Source: Nodosilinea nodulosa PCC 7104
Lineage (GTDB): Bacteria; Cyanobacteriota; Cyanobacteriia; Phormidesmidales; Phormidesmidaceae
DNA length: 37,364 nucleotides
Direction: 5' to 3'
Assembly (NCBI RefSeq): GCF_000309385.1
Contig: NZ_JH976537.1
Coordinates: 5,788,580-5,825,943 of the forward strand
Part shown: positions 1 through 8,834 of the stretch, piece after piece
Numbering within the stretch: the stretch's first letter is position 1
How the letters are laid out: the number at the start of each line of letters is the position of its first letter
The notes under the pieces: generated by a model
What the model was told of the DNA's origin: nothing
Databases searched by the model: none
Seen by the model: the letters and a program-made list of their open reading frames with translations, nothing else
Translations under genes and position numbers: made by a program

Positions 1-2
1 CC

Positions 3-364
3 CTAGTAGACCACTTCATAGTCAGCATGTTCAGCAGTATGGAGCTTCCAGTATTCTGCGGCGATCGCATCGCTGCTGTACTTGGGGTCATCGCCATTGA
101 CGGTGCCGCAGATTGTCACAGTTCCCACCTTAATCGGTGAATCTTTGAGGGCCGCCAGTCGGCGAACCCGGCCTCGGGCCGGGTAGGCTTGCTGGTTGAC
201 AAAAAAACGGCGACTCGAGGGCTGACCTCCTCCAGCATCTGCTGTCGCACGGTTTGCTCAATGCTTTCCAGACTATCGAGCCTGTCTCGGTTGCTATTGC
301 GGTACAAAATCTCGGCAATCTCTGCTGTACAAGCTTCCAATCGCTTTTGGTCTTCGGGGGTCAT
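3..364 (-). pseudogene. ISKra4-like transposase N-terminal fragment, frameshifted
   Basis: The first frame starts MTPEDQKRLEAC and contains ESIEQTVRQQMLEEVSPRV, which I recognise as the usual N-terminus of cyanobacterial ISKra4-family transposases. That frame stops at 116. A run of seven T on the coding strand (about 197-203) is where the frame breaks. One extra T would join it to an open frame ending at position 3 (GTVTICGTVNGDD and onward, ending YEVVY). The joined product would be about 120 residues, far short of a full transposase of roughly 350-500, so this is a remnant and its tail may not be transposase-derived. The family call is from memory of the N-terminus only; a programmed shift on the T-run is possible but cannot be shown here. 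Confidence 0.45.
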
Positions 365-432
365 GGTGAGTCGTCCCTGAGCTACCCCTCTATTCTCCCC
401 CTGACACTGTTTTCGCGAAAGTGGGATGCTCC

Positions 433-1071
433 CTAGCTGCCCGACTCCAGCTGACTCTGATGGCCCACCATATCCGTCAAATTTTTCATCACGTCTTGCG
501 TCACATCCAACGACTGGGCTTCCTGAGACTTATCAGTAATGGCACTCAACGCCTGCTCTGCGGCATCCATCTCCTGCTTCATCGCCGTTTGCCCCTCCGT
601 TCCCAATACCGAAGTCGCCATACTGCGAGCACTTTCGCGATCGGTGGCATTGGCCAACGACTGCTGCAAGACCACCGGGTTGGCGTTGAAATTATCCAGC
701 CGCTGCGACTCCCCCGAGGCCTGCCCCGCCACATCCCCCGTACCAGCACCTCCAATCACCTGGCCCACCTCCTGCCAGTCTCCCGGCGGGTCGGGGATAC
801 CCAACTCTCCGGTGTTGCCGCCCAACACATCGCCCAGCACGCTGCCCAAAACATCATTCACCGTGTGGGTGTAATAGCCCTCAAAAATCTGGACGTACTG
901 ATCCACAATGCTTTTGAAGGGCTGCAAGATATCGAACGCCTGGGCCGGAGCCATCAGGATTCCAGCACTGCCTAGGGATAAGGCGAGGGTTAGCAGCGTT
1001 GGCGAAGCCTCTCTGAAAGAGAATCGCTTCCACGTCCGGCGAGTTGGGGAACGAAGTACATCAGTAGACAT
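433..1071 (-). CDS. Exported TrbJ/VirB5-like conjugation protein
   Basis: This 212-residue protein has a basic N-terminus, a hydrophobic segment and an AxA-type signal peptidase site (PAQA followed by FDILQPF), so it is probably exported. The mature part is polar, Gly/Asp-rich in the middle (residues about 70-115) and predicted helical and Gln/Ala-rich toward the end. Its start codon overlaps the 3' end of the VirB4-like gene by 11 bp, which suggests translational coupling in a conjugation operon. Position after a VirB4-type ATPase, a signal peptide and a helical body fit the minor pilus or TrbJ/VirB5 class, but I see no diagnostic motif. The function is inferred from context. Confidence 0.5.
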   Translation of the reverse strand: MSTDVLRSPTRRTWKRFSFREASPTLLTLALSLGSAGILMAPAQAFDILQPFKSIVDQYVQIFEGYYTHTVNDVLGSVLGDVLGGNTGELGIPDPPGDWQEVGQVIGGAGTGDVAGQASGESQRLDNFNANPVVLQQSLANATDRESARSMATSVLGTEGQTAMKQEMDAAEQALSAITDKSQEAQSLDVTQDVMKNLTDMVGHQSQLESGS

Positions 1072-1309
1072 GGTGCAAACCCTCCTGGGGTTGAGCCGTG
1101 GTAGATAAAGACATTTCAGATTGACCGATCGCCTCTAAGCTAGAGCCACCGCGAATCGCCGCCACATATTGCTCCGCAAACTTGGCGATACCCAGCAGCG
1201 AGTTACCACCATACTGAGCCAGCACCCTGGATCGCGCCGCTTGCTCATCCGGGTTATTCGCCACCGTCGCCAACTGCACCGGACTCGGATAGTAGCGGCA
1301 GTAGGTATA
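1061..1309 (-). pseudogene. VirB4-like ATPase, 3' part cut off by an insertion sequence
   Basis: Removing the insertion sequence at 1310-2242 and one copy of TATA restores a continuous reading frame. The upstream piece ends NWLLDSDGL and this piece continues YTYCRYYPSPVQLATVANN. The segment therefore encodes the C-terminal ~80 residues of the VirB4-like protein, ending QEGLHHVY, and not a separate gene. A weak internal Met at 1279 could give a 72-residue peptide, but nothing suggests it is expressed by itself. Its stop overlaps the start of the exported protein gene by 11 bp. Confidence 0.75.
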
Positions 1310-2242
1310 GAGCCCATTTGAGATCTTTTAGCGATTAGGCGAAAATTGAGGTGACGTCTATACCAGTAACCATGGCCTATTCGAGTAGTCTGACCGATGC
1401 GGAATGGGACATCCTTGAGCCTCTGTTGCCTGAGGTCTTGCCCCCGAAACACAAGACTCGTCCCCTGAGTTGGAGCTATCGAGCCCTGATTGATGGGATA
1501 CTCTATCGCCTTAAGAACGGCTGCAATTGGGAAGACTTGCCCAAAGATCTGCCTCCTTATTCAACCGTTTACTGGCACTACAAGCAGTGGCGAGAGGCGG
1601 GCACGATTGAGAAACTGACGACGGTTTTGCATGAGCAGGTGCGCACCCAGGTAAAAAAAAGCCCAAATGGACCAGATTAATTATCATTGACTCCCAAGCC
1701 GTCAAAAATACCTGTAACGCCAGTGTGGACGCCAAAGGCTTCTGCTTCTACAAAGCGACGAATGGCATCAAGCGCCATCTAGCCGTCGATACCCTTGGAT
1801 TTCCCTTTTTTACCCTCTGCACCCCGGCGAACCTGTCCGATGACGCTGGGTTGATTCAATTGCTGACGCAAAATATCGACTACTTTCGCTCAAAGCCCGT
1901 CAATATCCCCAAAATAACGATCCTGGTAGACCACGGCTATCATCCGGACGCGTTGCGACAGGCCCTCGAAACGGTCTATCCGCAGATTATGCGAAAGATT
2001 AAGTTCGAGCGGTCGCCGAAGCCGTCCAAAGCAGAAAAAACGGCGGCAGGTCAGACGGGATTTGTGCCCGTGGTAGCCCGCTGGGTTGTGGAGCGTTCCA
2101 ATGCTTGGATGGAACGCTGCAAGAGCTTGGTCAAGAACTTTGAGAGAACCTTGGCCAATGCCACCACCCAGCTGAATCTATGCTTCGTTCGGCTAATGCT
2201 CAAGCGGCTTGCAACCGCTACGTAGAGATCTCAAATGGGTTC
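1310..2242 (+). mobile_element. IS5-family insertion sequence, 933 bp, with TATA target duplication
   Basis: The ends are 17-bp inverted repeats: 1310-1326 (GAGCCCATTTGAGATCT) and 2226-2242 (complement GAACCCATTTGAGATCT), differing at one base. Both sides are flanked by TATA (1306-1309 and 2243-2246), a direct target duplication. The interior holds one transposase in two frames. Size, end structure and the A-run frameshift fit the IS427 group of IS5. The insertion is precise, since deleting it reconstitutes the VirB4-like frame, and it is probably recent because the repeats and duplication are nearly perfect. Confidence 0.9.
1372..2225 (+). CDS. IS5-family (IS427 group) transposase made by -1 frameshift
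   Basis: Frame 1 (1372-1680) starts MAYSSSLTDAEWDILEPLLP and holds the DUF4096-type N-terminal domain with NGCNWEDLPKDLPP. Frame 2 holds the DDE catalytic domain: IIIDSQAVKNT (first Asp), ILVDHGYHPDAL (second Asp) and RWVVERSNAWMERCKSL (Glu). The frames meet at eight A residues (1653-1660). Reading AAA AAA and slipping back one base joins VKKK to PKW and gives a product of about 284 residues, usual for the group. Programmed -1 slippage on A-runs is established for IS427-type elements. I start at 1372 because family proteins begin there; an upstream Met at 1351 adds seven residues. Confidence 0.85.
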
Positions 2243-4259
2243 TATAGAGCCCGTCACTATCTAGCAGCCAGTTGGAGTACAGTTCGGATCGCTTCGGAAA
2301 AAAGCTCTCTGTGGCGTTGCGGGCAATGATCGTGCGCTCATAATGCAGCAGCCGCACAAACGATTCAATCGCCAGCGGCTGAATCTGCCCGATCAGCCGG
2401 GTATTCATGTTCTGCATAATCTGCTGCCCCGCCACGGAGTTCATGATGGTATCCGGGTCTTGCCCCGAGAGAAACACTCGAATCCCGGCTTTAGCACCGT
2501 TGGCGCAGAGCCGCCCAATCAGTCTGGAGATGGTAGGGTAGGCGAAGAGAATCGGCGACTCATCAATAAAGAAGATGGACTTGGGCGATTCCAACGCCCG
2601 CCTGAGCGCGGCGGAATAGGCACTTAGGGACAAAATCGCCGCTTCATTTTCATTGGAGAGGTTCCTCAGGGCAAACACCAGCAGTTGGGCATTGGTGGGA
2701 AACGAACTGGGCCGCCCAATCGCCTTCCCCACCCGCGAATCCAGCCAATATTCCAGCTGGAGCTGAATCTGAGATTGAGCATTGCGAATCAGCCCGACGC
2801 CCACCTCTTCTAGCTCCAACTTTTCAGGCGTGCAAAAGCTCAGCAAGTCTCGCAGCGTCGGCGTTTGCTGCCAGGCGGCAGAGCCAAAGCCCCCCTCCAG
2901 GGCAGCGGCATAGCGCTGCTGGATGTCTTCGTCCTTGAAGAAGTTAGTCAATGCGCGTCCGACGAGCGACCTCACTGTCTGCTCCAGCAGCGGATCCTCC
3001 TGGGCCGAGGGCAGCACCATCGTCACCAGCGCACTTTCCAAGAACGATTTGTAGTCCTCAAAGCGCTCCCGCTGCTGTTCAGCAGACAGATGTCTCAGGT
3101 CAGGCTGCTCCAGCAGGTTGTTGCTCTCCCGGCCAATATCGAAGTAAGCCGCTCGGGGCTTCAGAAATCCGGCATAGTCCGAGAAGGTCGAAGTGCCATC
3201 GGGTTTGGGATAGTCCAAACAGACAATCGGGTAGCCCTCCGCCAAGAACTGGGTCAGCATCCCACTCACCAACACCGACTTACCCGACCGGGTCGTACCA
3301 AAGACCGCCAGATTGCGGTGCTCACTGACAAAATCAATCCGCACCGGAGAGCCTCCCTCATCGGCAATCAGCTCAAAGCCGCTGGGACTGCCGGGGCGAG
3401 TTTGGGTCAGAGGAATTAGGCCTGGCGCTTCATGGGTCAGGTAGGTGAGCTGCCGCTTAAAAGGACTACCCAGCAGTTTGTCCCAGGCGATCGGCAGGGT
3501 CTGGAGCCAGAGCTGCCAGGTGATTTCTGTTTCTCGAATCACTTTGGCCGGGAGCTGGAAGCAGTCCGAGAGGGCCGAGCAAGCTTCATCGAGTTCCGGT
3601 AGCGATCGGCGATGCACCAGGAAAACAATGCCAATACGCACCGGCACTGCCCCTTCATAGAGCTTTTCCTGAGCCTCCACGGATCGCTTGGTCTTGATGT
3701 GAGCACCGACATCAATGCTGAGCTTTTGCGCCGCATTCTGAGCCGTCACATTACTCTGCTTGAGGATCCGCTGCATGTCGGTCTTCACCATCAGAGAGTT
3801 GGCCGCCGTGATCTGGCAGACGATTTCGGTATCCACCACATGGGAGCGGCAAAGTACTTCCCACAGGTAGCGCAGCTGCTGGCGGGTACTGACGAACCCG
3901 CCCGGCTTAGCGGTAAACGACAGCGCTCCAATGTACTGGTTCTTGATTTTGAGCCAGCGGCGATCGCCCTTCGGCACCGACGAGTGCCCCTGCTCCCCTT
4001 CCACCAAAATCGTCGCGGGATGGCTATTGGTCGTAATCACTTCAGAAAGCCCCTGGTCGTTCAGCACCAAATGCTGGGGCACGGATGGAGCCGTAGAGAG
4101 ATTGAAGCGCGACCAGAGATTACCCCACAGTCCATCAGCGGTCAGCGGCGTCACATCCAACCCCATCTTGATATTCAGCAGCTGCTCCCAGCGAAGATAG
4201 CCTTCGGTAAAGGCTCCCTGGAGAAATTCTTCATATTGTCGAGCATCATCTTTGCACTG
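2243..4259 (-). pseudogene. VirB4/TraC-like conjugation ATPase, 5'-truncated and IS-split
   Basis: This is the body of a large P-loop ATPase of type IV secretion (conjugation). Walker A is GTTRSGKS (about residues 290-297 from the Met at 4166) and Walker B is SIFFIDES. A VirB4-like N-terminal domain precedes them. VirB4 proteins power assembly of the conjugative pore at the inner membrane. The frame is open upstream of the Met at 4166 as far as 4259, where it hits a stop with no start codon, so the real N-terminus is missing. The cut coincides with the sharp change to AT-rich DNA. The 3' end is displaced by the IS; past 2243 the frame would read into IS sequence. The gene cannot give a normal product. 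Confidence 0.75.
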
Positions 4260-4265
4260 CTAAAT

Positions 4266-4295
4266 TTGATTAAAGGCTAAAATGAGCAGTATTTT
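4266..4295 (+). promoter_or_regulatory. Possible sigma70-type promoter for the GHKL-HEPN cassette
   Basis: TTGATT (4266-4271) and TATTTT (4290-4295) are separated by 18 bp, a plausible -35/-10 pair 20 bp before the ATG at 4316. This is a visual match in AT-rich DNA, where chance matches are common. Confidence 0.25.
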
Positions 4296-4315
4296 AGAGA
4301 ATCGTAAGCAATATT

Positions 4316-5545
4316 ATGGAATACCAATATCAAGTAGACAGGCATGAAAATACAATAATATTTAAAGATATGAGCCATCCATATGTAGTTGGCGACTTTA
4401 TTCGTCAAGTATATGAAGGGTCTAAAAGAGGATATCAAGAGTTCAACTTGGACTTTTCAAAAGTATTAACTGCTTTTCCAAATGCATGCACTCCTATTTC
4501 TGGCTTGCTAGATTATTATGTCGAAAAAATTGGTTTAACCTTTGATTTTACAGGTGTGTCCGATTTTCTAAACAGCACTAGCTTCAACAAGCCCTTAATA
4601 ATTACTAATGAAAACTTAAATAATCAAATATCTGTAATGAATACGGTCTGGAAATTTTCATCTACAGAGCAAATATTTCCATTACACAAAAAATACATCC
4701 AAGAAATTTCTAGAGCCGCAGAGTGCGAGGAAGGTGTTATTGAAGCCTTGGAATGGTCTTTGTATGAGGTTATGGATAACGTTTTACAACACTCAAGAGT
4801 AGAGAGTGGATATGTAATGGGTCAAATTCATACGACTTCAAAGCATATAGCGTTTTGTGTATACGATACTGGAATCGGAATTTTTAATTCTCTAAAGCCG
4901 ACACATTATTCACCCAGAAATTGTGTTGATGCGATAACTCTAGCCATTAAAGAAGGAGTAACTCGTGATCCAAATAATGGCCAAGGTAATGGGCTTTGGG
5001 GACTTCATGATATTGTTCGATCAAATTCCGGCATGTTAAGCATAACCTCTGGAAGTGGTTATTATGGACTTCAAGGCAACGATATAAGAACTTCAGACAG
5101 AGTTCCATATCTTTCCAGAGAGAATGATTGCACTGTGATTGATTTTCAATTAGATATTGAACATCCAATATTACGGCAAGATTATCTTGGAGGAATAGAT
5201 CTAGTCAACACAAGAATTGAAGCTCTTGAAGATGAAAATGAAAACATAATATATAAGTTATCAGATCAAGCCACTGGAACAGGAACGCGACAATCAGGCT
5301 CGATGTTAAGAACAGAATTAATTAATCTATCAAAAGAATCTAAAGCTGTGATAGCAATAGATTTTAGTGATATTTCAACTGTATCATCCTCTTTCGCAGA
5401 CGAGTTAGTTGGAAAACTTATGGCTCATTATGGTATCACATCCTTCATGCAAGCGTTCAGGCTTTTAAATATGAATGATTTTGTTCGTTCTATTGTGGAC
5501 AGATCTGTTTCTCAAAGGATGGGAGAAATTTATAAGCCGAAGTAA
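4316..5545 (+). CDS. GHKL-type ATPase with C-terminal STAS-like (DUF4325) domain
   Basis: The protein has 409 residues. Residues about 1-120 contain an N-terminal domain I do not recognise. Residues about 130-280 form a histidine-kinase-like ATPase: N-box around EALEWSLYEVMDNVLQHS (144-160, Asn155), G1 box VYDTGIGIF (Asp184) and G2 box GQGNGLWGL (222-230). There is no phosphoacceptor-His dimerisation domain, so it is more like anti-sigma/RsbW or MutL-type ATPases than a sensor kinase. Residues about 319-400 match the STAS-like DUF4325 family (GTGTRQSGSMLRTEL, IDFSDISTVSSSFADELVG). The HEPN gene follows 43 bp downstream. The DNA is AT-rich and HIP1-free, unlike its flanks, which suggests transfer. 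The role is unknown; regulation of the HEPN partner is an inference. Confidence 0.75.
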   Translation: MEYQYQVDRHENTIIFKDMSHPYVVGDFIRQVYEGSKRGYQEFNLDFSKVLTAFPNACTPISGLLDYYVEKIGLTFDFTGVSDFLNSTSFNKPLIITNENLNNQISVMNTVWKFSSTEQIFPLHKKYIQEISRAAECEEGVIEALEWSLYEVMDNVLQHSRVESGYVMGQIHTTSKHIAFCVYDTGIGIFNSLKPTHYSPRNCVDAITLAIKEGVTRDPNNGQGNGLWGLHDIVRSNSGMLSITSGSGYYGLQGNDIRTSDRVPYLSRENDCTVIDFQLDIEHPILRQDYLGGIDLVNTRIEALEDENENIIYKLSDQATGTGTRQSGSMLRTELINLSKESKAVIAIDFSDISTVSSSFADELVGKLMAHYGITSFMQAFRLLNMNDFVRSIVDRSVSQRMGEIYKPK

Positions 5546-5588
5546 ATGTCTTATTATTTAGAGTGAGGAGCATCTACACGGAGTAGCA

Positions 5589-6224
5589 ATGGCAAGAAGT
5601 GTTAACGATGAAAAAGATGCTCTATTTAAAACTCTTGATCATATATCAACTATTATTGAGAAAACTGCTTTGGTAACAGGTCGGGGAAAAGCTATGTCTT
5701 TTGCTGACTCTCACAAGATTATGGAAGGGCTATTTCTTAGTGCGTGGACGCATTGGGAAGAGTTCTTGAGAGACATACTGGTTATAGATTTGGCAACTGA
5801 TACTCATGGATTTTTGCGAAAGGATATAAGAAAATTTAGGGTTAAAGGCGCTCCTTTTCGCTATGCTGAAAAGCTATTGAATCATCCTGATGCTCCTAAG
5901 AGTTGGGTCGAATGGAACTACGATCAGGTTTATAAAAGAGCAGAAGATTTCCTTTCAAATGGACATCGTTATCCCAGAAAACTGCCCAGGCATGATGATA
6001 TCCAGAAGCTAAAGCGTATTAGAAACGGAATTGCTCATCACAGTGATAATGCTTGGGATAGCTTCAAGAAATTAGTTAAGGAAGATCCTTTCTATCTAGC
6101 GCCAACACAATTGCGCGGTTTGACAGTAGGAAGATTTCTGGTTTCAAATCAGTGGAATGGCAAAACTGTTATTAAAGAAGCAATAGATATTATTCGTAAT
6201 TCGTCCAATGCGCTTGTTCCTTGA
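5589..6224 (+). CDS. HEPN-domain protein, putative RNase toxin
   Basis: This 211-residue, all-helical-looking protein carries R-x4-H as RIRNGIAHHS (Arg145, Asn146, His150), the catalytic motif of HEPN ribonucleases. An upstream helix (LFLSAWTHWEEFLRDILV, about 48-65) resembles the first conserved helix of the RiboL-PSP class of HEPN proteins; that subfamily assignment is tentative. HEPN proteins act as RNA-cleaving toxins or defence effectors, usually as dimers with the R-x4-6-H motifs at the interface. The gene lies 43 bp after the GHKL/STAS-like gene on the same strand, shares its AT-rich composition and probably its transcript. GAGGAG at 5572-5577 is a little far from the ATG for a classical ribosome site. 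Confidence 0.7.
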   Translation: MARSVNDEKDALFKTLDHISTIIEKTALVTGRGKAMSFADSHKIMEGLFLSAWTHWEEFLRDILVIDLATDTHGFLRKDIRKFRVKGAPFRYAEKLLNHPDAPKSWVEWNYDQVYKRAEDFLSNGHRYPRKLPRHDDIQKLKRIRNGIAHHSDNAWDSFKKLVKEDPFYLAPTQLRGLTVGRFLVSNQWNGKTVIKEAIDIIRNSSNALVP

Positions 6225-6434
6225 AATGCAATTGTTTGGGAGAATGTAATCTCAGGTCATTTGTGGAATCAGAGAAATACGTCAGGATCACAATTAGACG
6301 CTATGCCCTGAGCGATGGTCATCGCCCCAGAGAGCTCCTGTGCTATGCCATCTCATCGCCTCAGCGGCAGCGCCTAAATCTGGTCTCGCTTCGCTACGCT
6401 TCAATACTGCTCTTCACACCAACCTTCAATACCA

Positions 6435-7151
6435 ATGCAAATTCTCGTCATTGAGGATGAAGTCAATGTGGCTTCAATGATTCGGACGTGCGTAGAATCT
6501 GATGGTTATATCTGCCACGTCACCCACGATGGTCTCCAAGGACTGTCAGCGTTTCAAACCTATCAGCCCGATGTCATTTTGCTTGATTTACGAATGCCGG
6601 GAATGGATGGTTTAGAAGTCTGTACCCGCATTCGCCAGTCTAAAGCAGCGAAAGATCCCTATATTTTGATGCTGACCGCAAAAGCTGATGAAATGGACCG
6701 AATTATCGGTTTTTCAACCGGCGTCGATGATTACCTGGCCAAGCCGTTTAGTCCCCGTGAACTGCTGGTACGCATCCGCGCCTTGCTGCGTCGCGAAATG
6801 CGGCAGCAGGAATCTGAATGCGATCCCATCGAGACGCCTCACTTCCTCATTGACACCGCCAAGCGCGAGGTCTGGGTCAGGTGGGAACCCGAGCAACCCC
6901 AGTCGGTCACCTTGAGCGCTGTGGAATTTGATTTGCTGGTAACGCTCGCCAAAAGCACGGGGCGGGTCTGGAGCCGCACTCAACTGCTCGATCAGGTGTG
7001 GGGCATCGATTACCTCGGTGACGAGCGCACCGTCGATTCCTACATCAAGCGGATCCGCAAAAAGCTCAGCTTGGATACCAAGCGGTCTCAGTTCATCCGC
7101 ACTGTGTCTGGGGTGGGCTACAGCTTCAATGACAGCCATGACCCACAGTAA
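6435..7151 (+). CDS. OmpR/PhoB-family response regulator
   Basis: The protein has 238 residues. The receiver domain (about 1-118) has acidic pocket ED (7-8), phosphoacceptor Asp51 in ILLDLRMPGMDG, Thr/Ala in MLTAKAD and Lys in LAKPFSPREL. A winged-helix Trans_Reg_C DNA-binding domain follows (about 132-232), with SAVEFDLLVTLAKSTGRVWSR in two helices, ERTVDSYIKRIRKKL as recognition helix and SGVGYSF in the wing. It is followed by, and overlaps by 14 bp, the sensor kinase at 7138, so the two are co-transcribed and probably translationally coupled. Target genes cannot be told from the window. Confidence 0.93.
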   Translation: MQILVIEDEVNVASMIRTCVESDGYICHVTHDGLQGLSAFQTYQPDVILLDLRMPGMDGLEVCTRIRQSKAAKDPYILMLTAKADEMDRIIGFSTGVDDYLAKPFSPRELLVRIRALLRREMRQQESECDPIETPHFLIDTAKREVWVRWEPEQPQSVTLSAVEFDLLVTLAKSTGRVWSRTQLLDQVWGIDYLGDERTVDSYIKRIRKKLSLDTKRSQFIRTVSGVGYSFNDSHDPQ

Positions 7152-8322
7152 GCCTGGCGTCCGCAGGCCATCGCTGAACCTGCGGATGCGGCTACTACTC
7201 TCCCACATTCTGGTCGGGGCGCTCAGTGTGGGCCTAATTACAGCGATTTCTCACTTCTACAAATCCTTCGCCTTCACCCGCGAGGTTTACCACCTTCAAC
7301 AAGGCATTGATTTAGAGAAGGGCATTCGGGAACGGGAGGCCTTCTCAAACCAGGATATTCTCACTCGATTTCACCGGGTCAACAATCAAGGAACTCTGTT
7401 TTCGGTGGCGATTACCGTCCTCAGTCTAACGGCGTGGGGCTGTACCGTAGGCCAGCTCATCGTCTGCCCCCTCGGGAAAATTGAATGGGCCGTTCGCCAA
7501 GCGGCGGCTGGAGACTTGGCGACACGGGTTCCGTCCAGCTCTATCCCAGAAATCCATCGCTTAAGTCTCAGCATCAACAGCCTGATCGCTAGCCTACATG
7601 GCGTTGAAGAACGCCGACAGGAGCTGATGGCAGATTTAGCTCATGAACTCCGCACGCCCATGACCGTTATCTACGGCTACGTCGAGATGTTTGAAGATGG
7701 GCTGGCCGTTTCGCCTGAGATCACCCAGCCAATGCTGACCGAGATGGAGCGCTTGGAGCATCTGATAGCCGACATGCTGGAACTCTCCAAAGTCGAGGCC
7801 GGACATCTTCCCCTTTACCTGGAGAGTTTTCAGCCGGTGCCGGTGCTGCGTGACGTTCTCCAAATGTTCCGTGAGCAGGCAGTATTGGCTAACTGTCAAC
7901 TTCAGATGGTTGGTTCAGACGAAGATTCCGAGATCTTCGCCGACCGCGATCGCTTCAAGCAAATCCTGATCAACCTAGTTGGTAACGCGATCGCTCATGC
8001 CGCATCAGGCACCGTCACCGTTCACCTTTGGACTCAGGCCAATGCATTCTGGGTAGCTGTGACTGATACCGGGGAGGGCATTGCCCCTGAAAACCTGCCT
8101 CGGGTATTTGAACGATTTTGGCGGGGCGACAGATCCCGCAACGTTAAGGCGGGCAGCAGTGGCATCGGCTTGGCCATCACCCAACGTCTGGTGGAATTAC
8201 AGGGAGGTCACATCGAGGTCGCAAGCGAATTGGGTAATGGCACTACATTCCGGTTCTGGCTCCCGATCTCAACCCCAGAACGGCCTCAAGACGCCACCTT
8301 GCCCCAGTGCGTCAGCGGGTAG
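7138..8322 (+). CDS. BaeS-like membrane sensor histidine kinase
   Basis: The protein has 394 residues from the ATG at 7138; a Met at 7129 is also possible. Two hydrophobic segments (residues about 18-38 and 80-105) flank a short periplasmic sensor. A HAMP-like linker follows, then HisKA with H-box ADLAHELRTPMTVIYG (His169), and HATPase_c with N-box FKQILINLVGNAIAHA, G1 DTGEGIAPENLPRVFERFWR and G2 SSGIGLAITQRLVELQGG. It is the partner of the regulator encoded just upstream. Its last 37 bp overlap the 3' end of the convergent signal peptidase gene, so the two transcripts must be antisense to each other there. Confidence 0.92.
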   Translation: MTHSKPGVRRPSLNLRMRLLLSHILVGALSVGLITAISHFYKSFAFTREVYHLQQGIDLEKGIREREAFSNQDILTRFHRVNNQGTLFSVAITVLSLTAWGCTVGQLIVCPLGKIEWAVRQAAAGDLATRVPSSSIPEIHRLSLSINSLIASLHGVEERRQELMADLAHELRTPMTVIYGYVEMFEDGLAVSPEITQPMLTEMERLEHLIADMLELSKVEAGHLPLYLESFQPVPVLRDVLQMFREQAVLANCQLQMVGSDEDSEIFADRDRFKQILINLVGNAIAHAASGTVTVHLWTQANAFWVAVTDTGEGIAPENLPRVFERFWRGDRSRNVKAGSSGIGLAITQRLVELQGGHIEVASELGNGTTFRFWLPISTPERPQDATLPQCVSG

Positions 8323-8834
8323 TAACACCAGAGCGCATGACCGATGCTGTCCTCAGCAGGGACAAAACCCCAGTAGTGGGAGTCATAGCTGTGGTTCCGG
8401 TTGTCCCCCAGCACGAAATACTGACCCTCCGGCACCCGGATTGGCCCAATCCCATAGTTGGGTGGAGCTTCCAGATAGGATTCTTCGAGGACTTTACCAT
8501 TGACAAAGACTTTCCCAGCCTTGACCTCGACCACATCCCCTGGCAAGCCGATAATGCGCTTGATCAGGTCATCGCGGAGGTTTTGTTCCAGCAGTGCCGG
8601 AGGCGCTTTGAAGACCACCACATCGCCTCGCTGGGGGGGATGAACGTGGTAGCTCAGTTTTTCAACAATTAGATGATCTCCCACCGATAACGTCGGCACC
8701 ATGGAATCAGAAGGGATAAAGCGGGTCTCCGCCACAAACGTTCGGAGCCCCAGCGCCAGCAAAACGCCAACACCCAGAGTTCGAGTTGCCGTCAGCCAGC
8801 TAGAGGAAACGTTAAACGTATGGGTCTGAATCAT
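8286..8834 (-). CDS. lepB: Signal peptidase I
   Basis: The protein has 182 residues. One N-terminal membrane anchor (about 14-33) is followed by the catalytic serine in IPSDSMVPTL (Ser44) and the general-base lysine in DLIKRIIGLPGD (Lys92), then box E as VLGDNRNHSYDSHYWG. This is the type I leader peptidase that cuts signal peptides on the outer face of the plasma and thylakoid membranes; the length fits cyanobacterial LepB proteins. I chose the ATG at 8832-8834 because a longer frame reaching 9122 only runs into the upstream gene. The start overlaps the preceding gene's end by 23 bp, implying coupled translation. Its end overlaps the sensor-kinase gene by 37 bp. Confidence 0.95.
   Translation of the reverse strand: MIQTHTFNVSSSWLTATRTLGVGVLLALGLRTFVAETRFIPSDSMVPTLSVGDHLIVEKLSYHVHPPQRGDVVVFKAPPALLEQNLRDDLIKRIIGLPGDVVEVKAGKVFVNGKVLEESYLEAPPNYGIGPIRVPEGQYFVLGDNRNHSYDSHYWGFVPAEDSIGHALWCYYPLTHWGKVAS

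Noticed and set aside
1061..1279. Separate 72-residue gene
   Set aside because: Removing the insertion sequence joins it in frame to the VirB4-like gene.
6221..6454. Possible small gene between the HEPN and response-regulator genes
   Set aside because: 77 residues with no family features, and it overlaps the regulator's start; the spacer changes composition midway, as expected for a junction.
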